A stretch of 5,449 bases of DNA, from assembly GCA_029884515.1 (NCBI GenBank), contig JAOUHR010000166.1:1-5449 (forward strand). Direction: 5' to 3'. Under the pieces are notes generated by a model. The model searched no databases, was not told where the DNA came from, and worked only from the letters and a program-made list of their open reading frames with translations. This DNA is from Gemmatimonadota bacterium. GTDB lineage: Bacteria; Gemmatimonadota; Gemmatimonadetes; Gemmatimonadales; Gemmatimonadaceae. Of this stretch, positions 1-5,449 are shown in pieces. The position numbers and the translations under genes were made by a program. Numbering within the stretch: position 1 is the first letter of the stretch; every line of letters starts with the position of its first letter.

Positions 1-731
1 TTGGCCGCGTCCACCGCGCGGTCGTCGCCGCGGCCGATGCCGGTGCCCATGATGGCCGAGCCGCCGTCCTTCATCACCGTCCGGACGTCGGCGAAGTCGA
101 CGTTCACGATGCCCGCCTTGGTGATGATCGACGAGATGCCGCCGGTCGCCTGCAGGAGGACCTCGTCGGCCTTCTTGAGCGCGTCCTGGAAGGGGATCCC
201 CTTCCCGACCACCGCGAGCAGCCGCTCGTTGGGCACGACGATCATCGTGTCCACGTGCTTCGCCATCTCGGCGATCCCCTCGTCGGCCTGACGCATGCGC
301 TTGCGGCCCTCGAAGAGGAAGGGCTTGGTGACGATCCCCACGGTGAGGGCACCGGCGCTCTTGGCCAGCTCGCAGATGATCGGCGCCGCACCGGTGCCGG
401 TGCCGCCCCCCATGCCGCAGGTCACGAACACGAGGTCGGCGCCGCTCAGCGTGCGCGCCACCTCGTCGCGGTTCTCCTCGATCGCCTGACGCCCGATCTC
501 GGGTCGGGCGCCGGCGCCGAGGCCCCGCGTGAGCTTCTTGCCGATCTGGATCTTGACGTCCGACTTGGAGGCCAGGAGCGCCTGCGCATCCGTGTTGACG
601 GAGATGAACTCGACGCCCTCGAGGTGCTCCTCGATCATGCGGTTGACGGCGTTGCCACCGCCCCCGCCGACGCCCACGACCTTCATCCGGGCGGACTGGG
701 AAGCGTTCTCCTCGAACTCGAAGATGCTCAT
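1..731 (-). CDS. ftsZ: Cell division protein FtsZ, N-terminal part (3' end beyond window)
   Basis: FtsZ is the tubulin-like GTPase that polymerises into the cytoplasmic Z-ring and recruits the division machinery. I translated the minus strand from the ATG at 731-729. It stays open to the window edge, giving 243 complete codons of a protein that is usually 350-450 residues, so the C-terminal part of the GTPase core domain, the linker and the FtsA-binding tail lie outside. Visible landmarks are the glycine loop [13 protein letters not shown] (residues 20-32), NTDAQAL (46-52), the tubulin signature [12 protein letters not shown] (106-117), PNERLL (167-172) and the T7 synergy loop [11 protein letters not shown] (210-220). 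The T7 loop has the expected N210, D212 and D215, so catalysis should be normal. Oddities are a Cys at 105 just before the signature, where Ala is usual, and GGISSI (197-202) where QGISDL or similar is common. The start is supported by a GGAG 11 nt upstream and by a normal short N-terminal extension. Identity is secure. Confidence 0.98.
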   Translation of the reverse strand, partial: MSIFEFEENASQSARMKVVGVGGGGGNAVNRMIEEHLEGVEFISVNTDAQALLASKSDVKIQIGKKLTRGLGAGARPEIGRQAIEENRDEVARTLSGADLVFVTCGMGGGTGTGAAPIICELAKSAGALTVGIVTKPFLFEGRKRMRQADEGIAEMAKHVDTMIVVPNERLLAVVGKGIPFQDALKKADEVLLQATGGISSIITKAGIVNVDFADVRTVMKDGGSAIMGTGIGRGDDRAVDAA

Positions 732-742
732 CGGGCGCGCTG

Positions 743-746
743 CTCC
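743..746 (-). promoter_or_regulatory. Shine-Dalgarno-like GGAG for ftsZ
   Basis: On the minus strand GGAG lies 11 nt before the ftsZ ATG at 731. The spacing is at the long end of the normal range. It is the clearest ribosome-binding-like motif among the four gene starts visible in the window. The 10 codons upstream of this ATG hold no in-frame ATG, GTG or TTG, which supports the chosen start. Confidence 0.45.
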
Positions 747-808
747 ATCGTTCAGGCGAAAGGACGGGTGGGACGGGTCGGATCGGTGTGCCCGGTGGGC
801 CAGCGTGC

Positions 809-814
809 AATATA
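809..814 (-). promoter_or_regulatory. Candidate -10 element of an ftsZ promoter (TATATT)
   Basis: Minus-strand TATATT matches the TATAAT consensus at five of six positions and stands out in very GC-rich DNA. It lies 77 nt before the ftsZ ATG, which would give a leader of roughly 70 nt. At a 17-bp spacing the upstream hexamer is ATGATG, a poor -35, and there is no TG extension of the -10. It sits downstream of the hairpin that follows ftsA, a position that fits a dedicated ftsZ promoter. This is motif-based inference only. Confidence 0.4.
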
Positions 815-887
815 GCCGATCCCACTCACGCCATCATGCTGGGTAGACGAACGGCAGGGGAAACGGAAACGGCGACGACACAACGCG

Positions 888-896
888 TTATCCACC
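888..896 (+). promoter_or_regulatory. DnaA-box-like 9-mer upstream of ftsZ
   Basis: TTATCCACC differs from the strong DnaA box TTATCCACA only at the last base. It lies in the ftsA-ftsZ gap, about 75 bp upstream of the candidate ftsZ -10 element. In some bacteria DnaA is known to act on division genes, Caulobacter ftsZ being one example, so a regulatory role is conceivable. I saw only this single site, with no second box, AT-rich unwinding region or other origin features, so it is not an origin. Chance occurrence cannot be excluded. Confidence 0.3.
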
Positions 897-930
897 GCGC
901 AGGCCGTCGCCGAATAGAAATGTGATGCCC

Positions 931-958
931 CGCGCGCCCCGGTCAGCCGCGGCGCGCG
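931..958 (-). terminator. GC-rich hairpin after ftsA, possible weak terminator or attenuator
   Basis: A near-perfect inverted repeat begins 7 nt after the ftsA stop codon. On the minus strand the arms are CGCGCGCC and GGCGCGCG (8 bp). A G-G mismatch follows, then CGG pairs with CCG around the tetraloop CTGA. The downstream sequence is only mildly T-rich (CATCACATTTCTATTC) and the T run does not start directly at the stem. It therefore fits an imperfect intrinsic terminator, an attenuator that lowers read-through into ftsZ, or an element protecting the 3' end of the upstream mRNA. The fold is seen in the sequence; the function is inferred. Confidence 0.5.
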
Positions 959-965
959 ATCCGGC

Positions 966-2231
966 TCACCAGAAGTCCTGCAGCCAGGTCTTGAACCGCG
1001 CCGCGAGGTGGTCCATCGAGGGCGCGGCGGTCCCCATCGTCAGGCGCTTCCCCTTCCCCGAACTCGTCCCGATCGCCACGCGGTGCGCGCCGTACTGCAC
1101 GAGCCCGGTCACGGTCGAGAAGCGCGGGGCCTGCACGGAATCGGCGAGCCCACCGAGGAACTCGCCGGGCACGCCGAGCCGGGCGCCGGTGCCGAACACC
1201 TCGCTGGCGAGATCCGCCGTGCCCGGCTGCGCCGCGGCGCCGCCCGTGACGACCACGCCGGCCGAGAGCTTCTTGATCAGCCCCGCCTCCTCCACGTGCC
1301 GCAGGACGATCTCGAAGATCTCCTGCGTGCGCTGGTGGATGATGTGGGCCAGCAGCTCGCGCGGGATCTCGCGGTCCCCCTGCGCGCCCGTGCTCGGCAG
1401 GCGGATCTTCTCGCCGTGCGGGACCATCGGCTCGAAGGCCGCGCCGTACTGCTCCTTGAGCCGTTCCGCGTCCGCGGCGGTGACGCCGATGCCGTGCACG
1501 ATGTCGGCCGTCACGTTGAGCCCGCCGTACCCGACGGTACCGAGGTAGCGGATCTTCCCCTCGTGGAACACGGCGACGTCAGTGGTGCCGGCGCCCATCT
1601 CCACCAGCGCGACGCCGAGTTCCTTCTCGTCGTCGGTGAGCACCGAGAGGGCGCTCGCCAGGGGCTCGAGCACGAGCTCGCTCACCTTGTAGTTCGCGCG
1701 CTCCACGGCCTTCCGCAGGTTCATCGCCGGCGAGGAGCCGATCGTGACGAGGTACATCTCCGTCTCGAGGCGGGTGCCGATCATCCCGACGGGGTCGCGG
1801 ATGCCGATGTTCTTGTCGACCGTGTACTCCTGCGGGATCGCGTGGATCAGCTCGCGGTCCTGCGGGATGGCCTGCGCCCGCGCGACCGCGTTGGCGCGGT
1901 CCACGTCGCTCCGGGTGATCTCGCTCCCGGTCACCGAGGCGATCCCGGTGGAGGTCATCGCCTGCACGTGCTCGCCGGCGATCCCCGCGTACACACTCTC
2001 CACCTGCGCGCCCGCCATCCGCTCGGCGTCGTGCATCGCCTTGGAGATGGAGCGCTGGGTCTCCTCGATGTCGGCCACGACGCCCTTGCGCAGGCCCGTG
2101 GTGCGGGCCTGCCCCACGCCGAGGATGTTCACCGTCGGGTGCTTGGGGAGGTCGCCCACGACCTCCGCGATCACCGCGGTGGTCTTGGCGGATCCGATGT
2201 CGAGCCCGGCGACGAGACGGTCGAGGTTCAT
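966..2231 (-). CDS. ftsA: Cell division protein FtsA
   Basis: FtsA is an actin-fold ATPase that tethers FtsZ filaments to the inner face of the membrane and helps recruit later division proteins. The 421-residue product has the usual family length (about 400-430). Motifs in order are the phosphate-1 loop GLDIGSAKTTA (9-19), the FtsA-specific 1C/SHS2 subdomain (roughly 80-165), the phosphate-2 motif EMGAGTTDVAVF (211-222), and the adenosine motif VVVTGGAAAQPG (326-337). After a short Gly/Ser/Lys linker (390-400) the C-terminus ends in an aromatic and basic amphipathic segment (about 406-421, containing FKTWLQDFW) typical of the membrane-targeting helix. The ATG at 2231 is 6 nt past the ftsQ stop, with no convincing Shine-Dalgarno motif, so translation probably depends on coupling to ftsQ. 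A 234-bp gap separates it from ftsZ. Identity is secure. Confidence 0.98.
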   Translation of the reverse strand: MNLDRLVAGLDIGSAKTTAVIAEVVGDLPKHPTVNILGVGQARTTGLRKGVVADIEETQRSISKAMHDAERMAGAQVESVYAGIAGEHVQAMTSTGIASVTGSEITRSDVDRANAVARAQAIPQDRELIHAIPQEYTVDKNIGIRDPVGMIGTRLETEMYLVTIGSSPAMNLRKAVERANYKVSELVLEPLASALSVLTDDEKELGVALVEMGAGTTDVAVFHEGKIRYLGTVGYGGLNVTADIVHGIGVTAADAERLKEQYGAAFEPMVPHGEKIRLPSTGAQGDREIPRELLAHIIHQRTQEIFEIVLRHVEEAGLIKKLSAGVVVTGGAAAQPGTADLASEVFGTGARLGVPGEFLGGLADSVQAPRFSTVTGLVQYGAHRVAIGTSSGKGKRLTMGTAAPSMDHLAARFKTWLQDFW

Positions 2232-2237
2232 TGCGGC

Positions 2238-2984
2238 TTATGGGAGTCGGGCGATCACCTGATCGCGGAAACGCAGGTCGAGTTCGGCGACCCGCAGCGC
2301 CCGACGCGCGAGGTCGAGTTCCACCGGCCGTAGGTCGGCGAGCCGCTGCGCCGTGACATCGGCGCTCGCGAGCACGCGGTGTTCCGGGAAGACGAGGACG
2401 ACCTCGCCGCGCGGGGTGCGGCGCGCCTCGCTCAGCCGAGCGAAGAGGGCCGGTTCCTGCGCCCGCACCTCCCCGAGCAACCGGAGGAGGAGCGTGTCCC
2501 GCGACGCGAGCACCGGCAGGTCCACGTCGATCCGTGTGGGGTCCACCGGCAACGAATCCCCCGTCGCATCGGTGACCACCAGCCCCCGCGCCGAGCTCAC
2601 CAGCGCGACCGGCGGGTTCTCCGTCACCCGTACGACGAGGGTCCCCGGGAGCCGCCGCCCGATGCGCACGTCGCGCACCTGGGGATGTTCCCGCACCCGC
2701 GCCTCGAGGGGCGACGCGTCGTCCCAGACGGACGCGGTCGTGTCGACCCTCAACCGCGAAACGATTTCGTCGGGGGCCACGTAACGCGCGCCCTCGATCT
2801 CCACGCGGCGCACGCGGAAGAAGTCCATGCGCCGGAGGATCGCGCGTCCCCACCAGGGCGAGGCGAGAACGGCGAGCGCGGCGGCGGCGAGGCTGAGGCG
2901 GCGAAGGCGGCGCACGAGGGGCGTCCGCTCCGGGGCGCCCGTGGCGCCGCGCGCGCCATGCGTCGCTCCGCCGCGCGGCGCCAT
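2238..2984 (-). CDS. ftsQ: Cell division protein FtsQ/DivIB
   Basis: FtsQ is a bitopic membrane protein of the divisome that bridges cytoplasmic ring assembly and periplasmic septal peptidoglycan synthesis, usually in complex with FtsB and FtsL. The 248-residue product has a short basic cytoplasmic tail with RRLRR at 25-29, then one hydrophobic segment (about 30-45) that predicts an N-in topology. A POTRA domain follows (about 54-121), opening with FFRVRRVEIEGARYVAPDEI. The C-terminal beta domain runs from about 122 to 240, with PPVALV and LPVL as recognisable family-like stretches. Length is typical, between the shorter and longer known forms. The start ATG shares its A with the murC TGA stop (TGATG), indicating translational coupling. 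FtsQ sequences diverge quickly, so the call rests on architecture plus position between murC and ftsA. Confidence 0.93.
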   Translation of the reverse strand: MAPRGGATHGARGATGAPERTPLVRRLRRLSLAAAALAVLASPWWGRAILRRMDFFRVRRVEIEGARYVAPDEIVSRLRVDTTASVWDDASPLEARVREHPQVRDVRIGRRLPGTLVVRVTENPPVALVSSARGLVVTDATGDSLPVDPTRIDVDLPVLASRDTLLLRLLGEVRAQEPALFARLSEARRTPRGEVVLVFPEHRVLASADVTAQRLADLRPVELDLARRALRVAELDLRFRDQVIARLP

Positions 2985-4363
2985 CAGCGCGCCCCGAGCC
3001 GGGCGAGCAGTTCGGGGCCGGTGCGCGTGATGTCACCCGCGCCCACCGTGAACACCACGTCGCCCGCGCGCACGAGCCCGGCGAGCCCCTCCGCCATCGC
3101 CGCACGCGGGCCTTCCCACGCGGGCGCCTTCCCCGCCTTCCGCGCGGCCGCCGAGACGAGCGCGCTCGTGACGCCCGGCATCGGCTGCTCCCGCGCCGGA
3201 TAGATGTCCGCGAGCGCGATCACGTCGGCCAGGGCGAGCGCCTCGCCGAACTCGGCGGCGAAGTCGCGCGTGCGGCTGAAGAGGTGCGGCTGGAAGGCCG
3301 CCACGATCCGCCGCCCCGGGAAGGCCTCGCGCGCGGCGGCGAGCGTCGCGCGCACCTCGGTGGGATGGTGCGCGTAGTCGTCCACCACTTGCACGCCGGC
3401 CGCGCTGCCGATGCGCTGGAAGCGGCGCTCGGCGCCCACGAAGGCGGCGAGCCCCGGCGCCATCTGCGCCACCGTGAGTCCCCACGGGCCGATGCCGCAG
3501 GCCAGCGCCGCGAGCGCGTTCCGGACGTTGTGGCGGCCCGGCACCCCGAGGGTCACCTCGCCCATCGGCTCGCCGTCGAACGCGACCGCGAACGTCGTGC
3601 GCCCATCGGCGTGCCGGATGTCGTGCGCGACGAGCCGGGCGTCGGCGCTCGTGATGCCGTAACGGATCACCTCCGCCGTGGCCGGCGACGGCAGCGCGTT
3701 CGCGCCCGGGTCGTCGGCGCAGAGCACCAGATACCTCGCCCGCCCCGCGAACTCGGCGAAGGTGCGATGGATGTCGTCGAGGTCGCGGTAGATGTCGAGG
3801 TGGTCGGCCTCGACGTTCGTCACCACGGCGACCGTGGGATGGAGGGCCAGGAAGGAGCGGTCGTACTCGTCCGCTTCCACCACGAAGAGGTCGTTGCCTC
3901 CGCGCGAGAGGTTCCCGCCCCAGGCCGTGACCCGCGCGCCGACCACGCCGGTGGGCGCCTTCCCCGCGGCGGCGAGCGCCTCGGTGGTCATCACGGTCGT
4001 GGTGCTCTTGCCGTGTGTGCCGGCCACGGCGATGAGTGCACCGCCCGCGGTCGCCTCCGCGAGCGCCTCGGCGCGGCGCACCACGGGGAGGCGGCGCTCA
4101 CGCGCGCGGAGCACCTCGGGATGGTCCTTCGGGATCGCGCTCGAGACGACGAGCGCGCGGTGCCCCTCGAGATGGTTCGGGTCGTGCCCCTTGCTGCACG
4201 TGACGCCGAGCGCCTCGAGGTCGCCGAAGGCGTCCGCGCTCTGGTCGCACCCCGTGACGCGCGCGCCTCGACGGTGGCAGAGCTCGGCGAGCGCACTCAT
4301 GCCCGCACCGCCGATCCCCTGGAAGTGGATCGGGCGCGGATCGGAGGGATCGAGCAGTGGCAT
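2984..4363 (-). CDS. murC: UDP-N-acetylmuramate--L-alanine ligase MurC
   Basis: MurC is the cytoplasmic ATP-dependent ligase that adds L-alanine to UDP-MurNAc, the first step in building the peptidoglycan stem peptide. The 459-residue product is complete and of typical length. The N-terminal UDP-binding domain carries HFQGIGGAGMSALAEL (13-28). The ATP-binding loop is AGTHGKSTTT (114-123), with Ser where Thr is usual after GTHGK. The central domain has EADEYD (163-168) and NVEADHLDIY (183-192). The C-terminal domain has GRHNVRNALAA (276-286), DDYAHHPTEV (328-337), FQPHLFSRT (357-365) and DIYPAREQP (386-394). The YAHHPTE motif separates MurC from MurD, MurE and MurF. The ATG at 4363 puts 12 residues before the first conserved strand. 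No Shine-Dalgarno is visible, but a TATCTT element lies 6 nt upstream. The gene overlaps ftsQ by one base. No murB or ddl lies between it and ftsQ, as occurs in many other dcw clusters. Confidence 0.98.
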   Translation of the reverse strand: MPLLDPSDPRPIHFQGIGGAGMSALAELCHRRGARVTGCDQSADAFGDLEALGVTCSKGHDPNHLEGHRALVVSSAIPKDHPEVLRARERRLPVVRRAEALAEATAGGALIAVAGTHGKSTTTVMTTEALAAAGKAPTGVVGARVTAWGGNLSRGGNDLFVVEADEYDRSFLALHPTVAVVTNVEADHLDIYRDLDDIHRTFAEFAGRARYLVLCADDPGANALPSPATAEVIRYGITSADARLVAHDIRHADGRTTFAVAFDGEPMGEVTLGVPGRHNVRNALAALACGIGPWGLTVAQMAPGLAAFVGAERRFQRIGSAAGVQVVDDYAHHPTEVRATLAAAREAFPGRRIVAAFQPHLFSRTRDFAAEFGEALALADVIALADIYPAREQPMPGVTSALVSAAARKAGKAPAWEGPRAAMAEGLAGLVRAGDVVFTVGAGDITRTGPELLARLGAR

Positions 4364-4369
4364 CGCTGA

Positions 4370-4375
4370 AAGATA
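4370..4375 (-). promoter_or_regulatory. Possible -10 element for leaderless murC transcript (TATCTT)
   Basis: Minus-strand TATCTT lies 6 nt before the murC ATG, in a 62-bp gap that is otherwise very GC-rich. A -10 box at this distance would place the transcription start at or next to the A of the ATG, which is the usual signature of a leaderless mRNA. No Shine-Dalgarno motif is present, which fits. The extended form TATCTTTC also resembles the TAnnTTTG element known in Bacteroidota, differing at the last base. No convincing -35 hexamer is visible. MurC could equally be translated from read-through murG mRNA. Confidence 0.3.
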
Positions 4376-4395
4376 GGTGGGGGGTCTTGCCGGGA

Positions 4396-4414
4396 ACCGC
4401 GGGCGCGGCGCGGT
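4396..4414 (-). other. Small hairpin in the murG-murC gap
   Basis: Arms ACCGCG and CGCGGT form a perfect 6-bp stem around a 7-nt loop, 11 nt after the murG stop. No T run follows on the minus strand (the next bases are TCCCGGCAAG), so it does not look like an intrinsic terminator. In DNA this GC-rich such stems also arise by chance. Confidence 0.25.
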
Positions 4415-4425
4415 GCGCCGTCAGC

Positions 4426-5449
4426 TCACGGTCGGGGCGTGTCGAGCACGCGCCCGATGTGGCCGGCGATCTCGGCCGCCGCGTTGGGCCGCCCGCGCGC
4501 CTTCGCGGCGGCCGCCATCGCGCCCAGCTTGGGCTTGTCGGCGAGGAGGCCCGACACCACCTGTGTGAGCGTCTCGACGGTGAGCTCGCGTTCCGGGAGG
4601 TGGACGGCGGCACCCGCCGCCTCGAGCACGCGCGCGTTCGCCGTCTGGTGATCCTGCGCCGCCGTGGGGAGCGGCACGATCACCGTGGGCACGCCCCAGG
4701 CGCAGAGCTCGCTCGACCCCATCATCCCGCCGCGCACGAGCGCGAGGTCCGCCGTCGCGTACGCCTCGGCGATCGGGGCGATGTATGGCAGCACGCGCAC
4801 GTCGGGCCGGTCGAGGTGCCTGAACGCGTCGTGGTGCGCGCGCCCGGTGGACCAGAGCACGCAGAGTCCCTTCGGCAGCCCCTGTTCCACCCACGCCGCC
4901 ACCGCGCGGTTCAGGGCCCGCGCGCCTTGCGAGCCCCCGAACACCAGGAGCACGGTGGCGTGCGCGGGGAATCCCCAGCGCGCGCGGGCCTCGGCGCGCG
5001 CGGGCCGGATGTCGGGCGGCGGTTCGATCGGGTTACCCGTGTCGCGATAGATGCAGCCACCGTGCGGCAGCATGCGTTCCGCCTCGGGATATCCCAGGTA
5101 CGCTTCGCGCGAGAAGCGCGCGCTCCACCGCGCCGTGATCCCGGGCGTGGCATCGCCGATGTGCTGCACCACGGGCACGCCGTTGCGCCACGCCCAGACC
5201 ATCGTGAGCCCCGCCGCGTACCCGCCGGTGCCGACGACGAGCGCGGGCGGGGTCGACCTGGCGAGCCGGCCGAGCGCGCTCCACCCGCTCATCGCGCCGC
5301 GGAGCGTGCGCCAGTTCATCCAGACGCGCGGCCGGTAGAGCGGGTGCAGGTCGAGCAGGAGGAACGGGAATCCACTCTCCGGGAGGATCTCACGCTCGAT
5401 GCCACGCTGCGCGCCCACGAAGAAGGGCGCGACACCGGGGCGCTCGCGC
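4426..5449 (-). CDS. murG: MurG, lipid II-forming N-acetylglucosaminyltransferase (5' end beyond window)
   Basis: MurG transfers GlcNAc from UDP-GlcNAc to lipid I at the cytoplasmic face of the membrane, giving lipid II. The frame stays open to the right edge, giving 340 complete codons. An internal GTG at 5418 is not the start, because upstream codons read RERPGVAPFF and continue as family-like VGAQRGIERE. About 20-30 N-terminal residues are missing, including the GGTGGH-type loop. Numbering from the first complete codon, the acceptor domain has VVGTGGYAAG (71-80). The GT-B donor domain has GGSQGARALN (171-180), PYIAPIAEAYATADL (221-235), Arg239, Glu247 in SSEL, and DHQTANA (266-272). The stretch QHIGDATPGITA (95-106) sits where most MurG proteins have HEQNxxxGLTN. 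Only the His, the second Gly and the Thr are kept. The product otherwise matches MurG from end to end, and its place before murC fits. An unrelated GT-B transferase is unlikely. Confidence 0.94.
   Translation of the reverse strand, partial: RERPGVAPFFVGAQRGIEREILPESGFPFLLLDLHPLYRPRVWMNWRTLRGAMSGWSALGRLARSTPPALVVGTGGYAAGLTMVWAWRNGVPVVQHIGDATPGITARWSARFSREAYLGYPEAERMLPHGGCIYRDTGNPIEPPPDIRPARAEARARWGFPAHATVLLVFGGSQGARALNRAVAAWVEQGLPKGLCVLWSTGRAHHDAFRHLDRPDVRVLPYIAPIAEAYATADLALVRGGMMGSSELCAWGVPTVIVPLPTAAQDHQTANARVLEAAGAAVHLPERELTVETLTQVVSGLLADKPKLGAMAAAAKARGRPNAAAEIAGHIGRVLDTPRP

Larger units (their letters stand above)
732..965. other. ftsA-ftsZ intergenic region (234 bp)
   Basis: This is the only gap above 62 bp in the window. 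In transcription order (right to left) it contains the post-ftsA hairpin, a DnaA-box-like site, a tandem GTTTCC pair, a TATATT -10-like element, a small GCCC/GGGC hairpin with a 3-nt loop at 790-800, a 9-bp-period direct repeat (GGACGGGT on the plus strand at 762-769 and 771-778), and the GGAG before ftsZ. Open frames that touch the gap on the plus strand are extensions of ftsZ or ftsA antisense frames and resemble no protein I know. I read it as a regulatory spacer giving ftsZ expression some independence from the upstream genes. Confidence 0.7.

Noticed and set aside
255..815. A 186-codon plus-strand frame opposite ftsZ, extending into the ftsZ leader
   Set aside because: It is antisense to conserved FtsZ codons, with no motif and no plausible ribosome site.
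888..896. Replication origin in the ftsA-ftsZ gap
   Set aside because: Only one DnaA-box-like word is present, with no cluster of boxes, no AT-rich unwinding element and no dnaA or dnaN neighbour.
1008..2333. A 441-codon open frame on the plus strand opposite ftsA
   Set aside because: It is fully antisense to ftsA, is composed of low-complexity Arg/His/Asp/Val/Gly-rich sequence, and shows no domain. Such frames are expected in GC-rich DNA where antisense stops are rare.
1579..3105. A 508-codon minus-strand frame spanning the murC end, ftsQ and the ftsA start
   Set aside because: It runs in a different frame from all three real genes and crosses their boundaries. Its composition is Arg/Gly/Ala/Pro-rich without domains, so it is a shadow frame.
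3284..4369. A 361-codon open frame on the plus strand opposite murC
   Set aside because: It is antisense to a secure murC, is rich in Arg, Ala, Glu and His with no recognisable motif, and is best explained as a GC-driven shadow frame.
5416..5418. GTG at 5418 as the murG start
   Set aside because: The frame remains open to the window edge, and the upstream codons encode family-like sequence leading into VGAQRGIE. The essential N-terminal glycine-rich loop would also be missing, so the true start lies beyond the window.
1..5449. A novel mobile, defence or biosynthetic system
   Set aside because: All substantial coding sequence is accounted for by five housekeeping dcw genes on one strand. There are no transposases, integrases, tRNAs, repeat arrays or composition breaks.

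Overview
The window holds a stretch of the bacterial division and cell-wall (dcw) cluster. Every gene lies on the minus strand, so transcription runs from right to left: murG (its start lies past the right edge), murC, ftsQ/divIB, ftsA, ftsZ (its end lies past the left edge). The DNA is very GC-rich with strong third-position G/C bias. That bias creates many long spurious open frames on the plus strand and in the +1/+2 frames. The organism is a chromosomal, free-living type of bacterium. The residue patterns of FtsZ and FtsA, the compact murG-murC-ftsQ-ftsA-ftsZ order and the base composition make me suspect Gemmatimonadota or a related GC-rich phylum. This is inference from memory and was not tested.

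Region by region: 1-731 is the N-terminal 243 codons of ftsZ. 732-965 is the only sizeable non-coding gap. It holds a GC-rich hairpin just after ftsA, a near-consensus DnaA-box-like 9-mer, a TATATT -10-like element, a short direct repeat and a Shine-Dalgarno-like GGAG. 966-2231 is ftsA, and 2238-2984 is ftsQ, with 6 bp between them. 2984-4363 is murC, whose stop shares one base with the ftsQ start. 4364-4425 is a 62-bp gap with a TATCTT element very close to the murC start. 4426-5449 is murG without its first roughly 20-30 residues.

The genes work in one process. MurG makes lipid II from lipid I at the inner face of the membrane. MurC commits UDP-MurNAc to the stem-peptide pathway in the cytoplasm. 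FtsZ forms the division ring, FtsA anchors it to the membrane, and FtsQ links the ring to the periplasmic septal synthesis machinery. The tight spacing of murC-ftsQ-ftsA indicates one translationally coupled transcription unit. The ftsA-ftsZ gap suggests that ftsZ also has its own promoter.

I see no mobile element, CRISPR array, RNA gene or undescribed multi-gene system. The observations most worth checking are a divergent acceptor-site loop in MurG and the layout of the ftsA-ftsZ gap.
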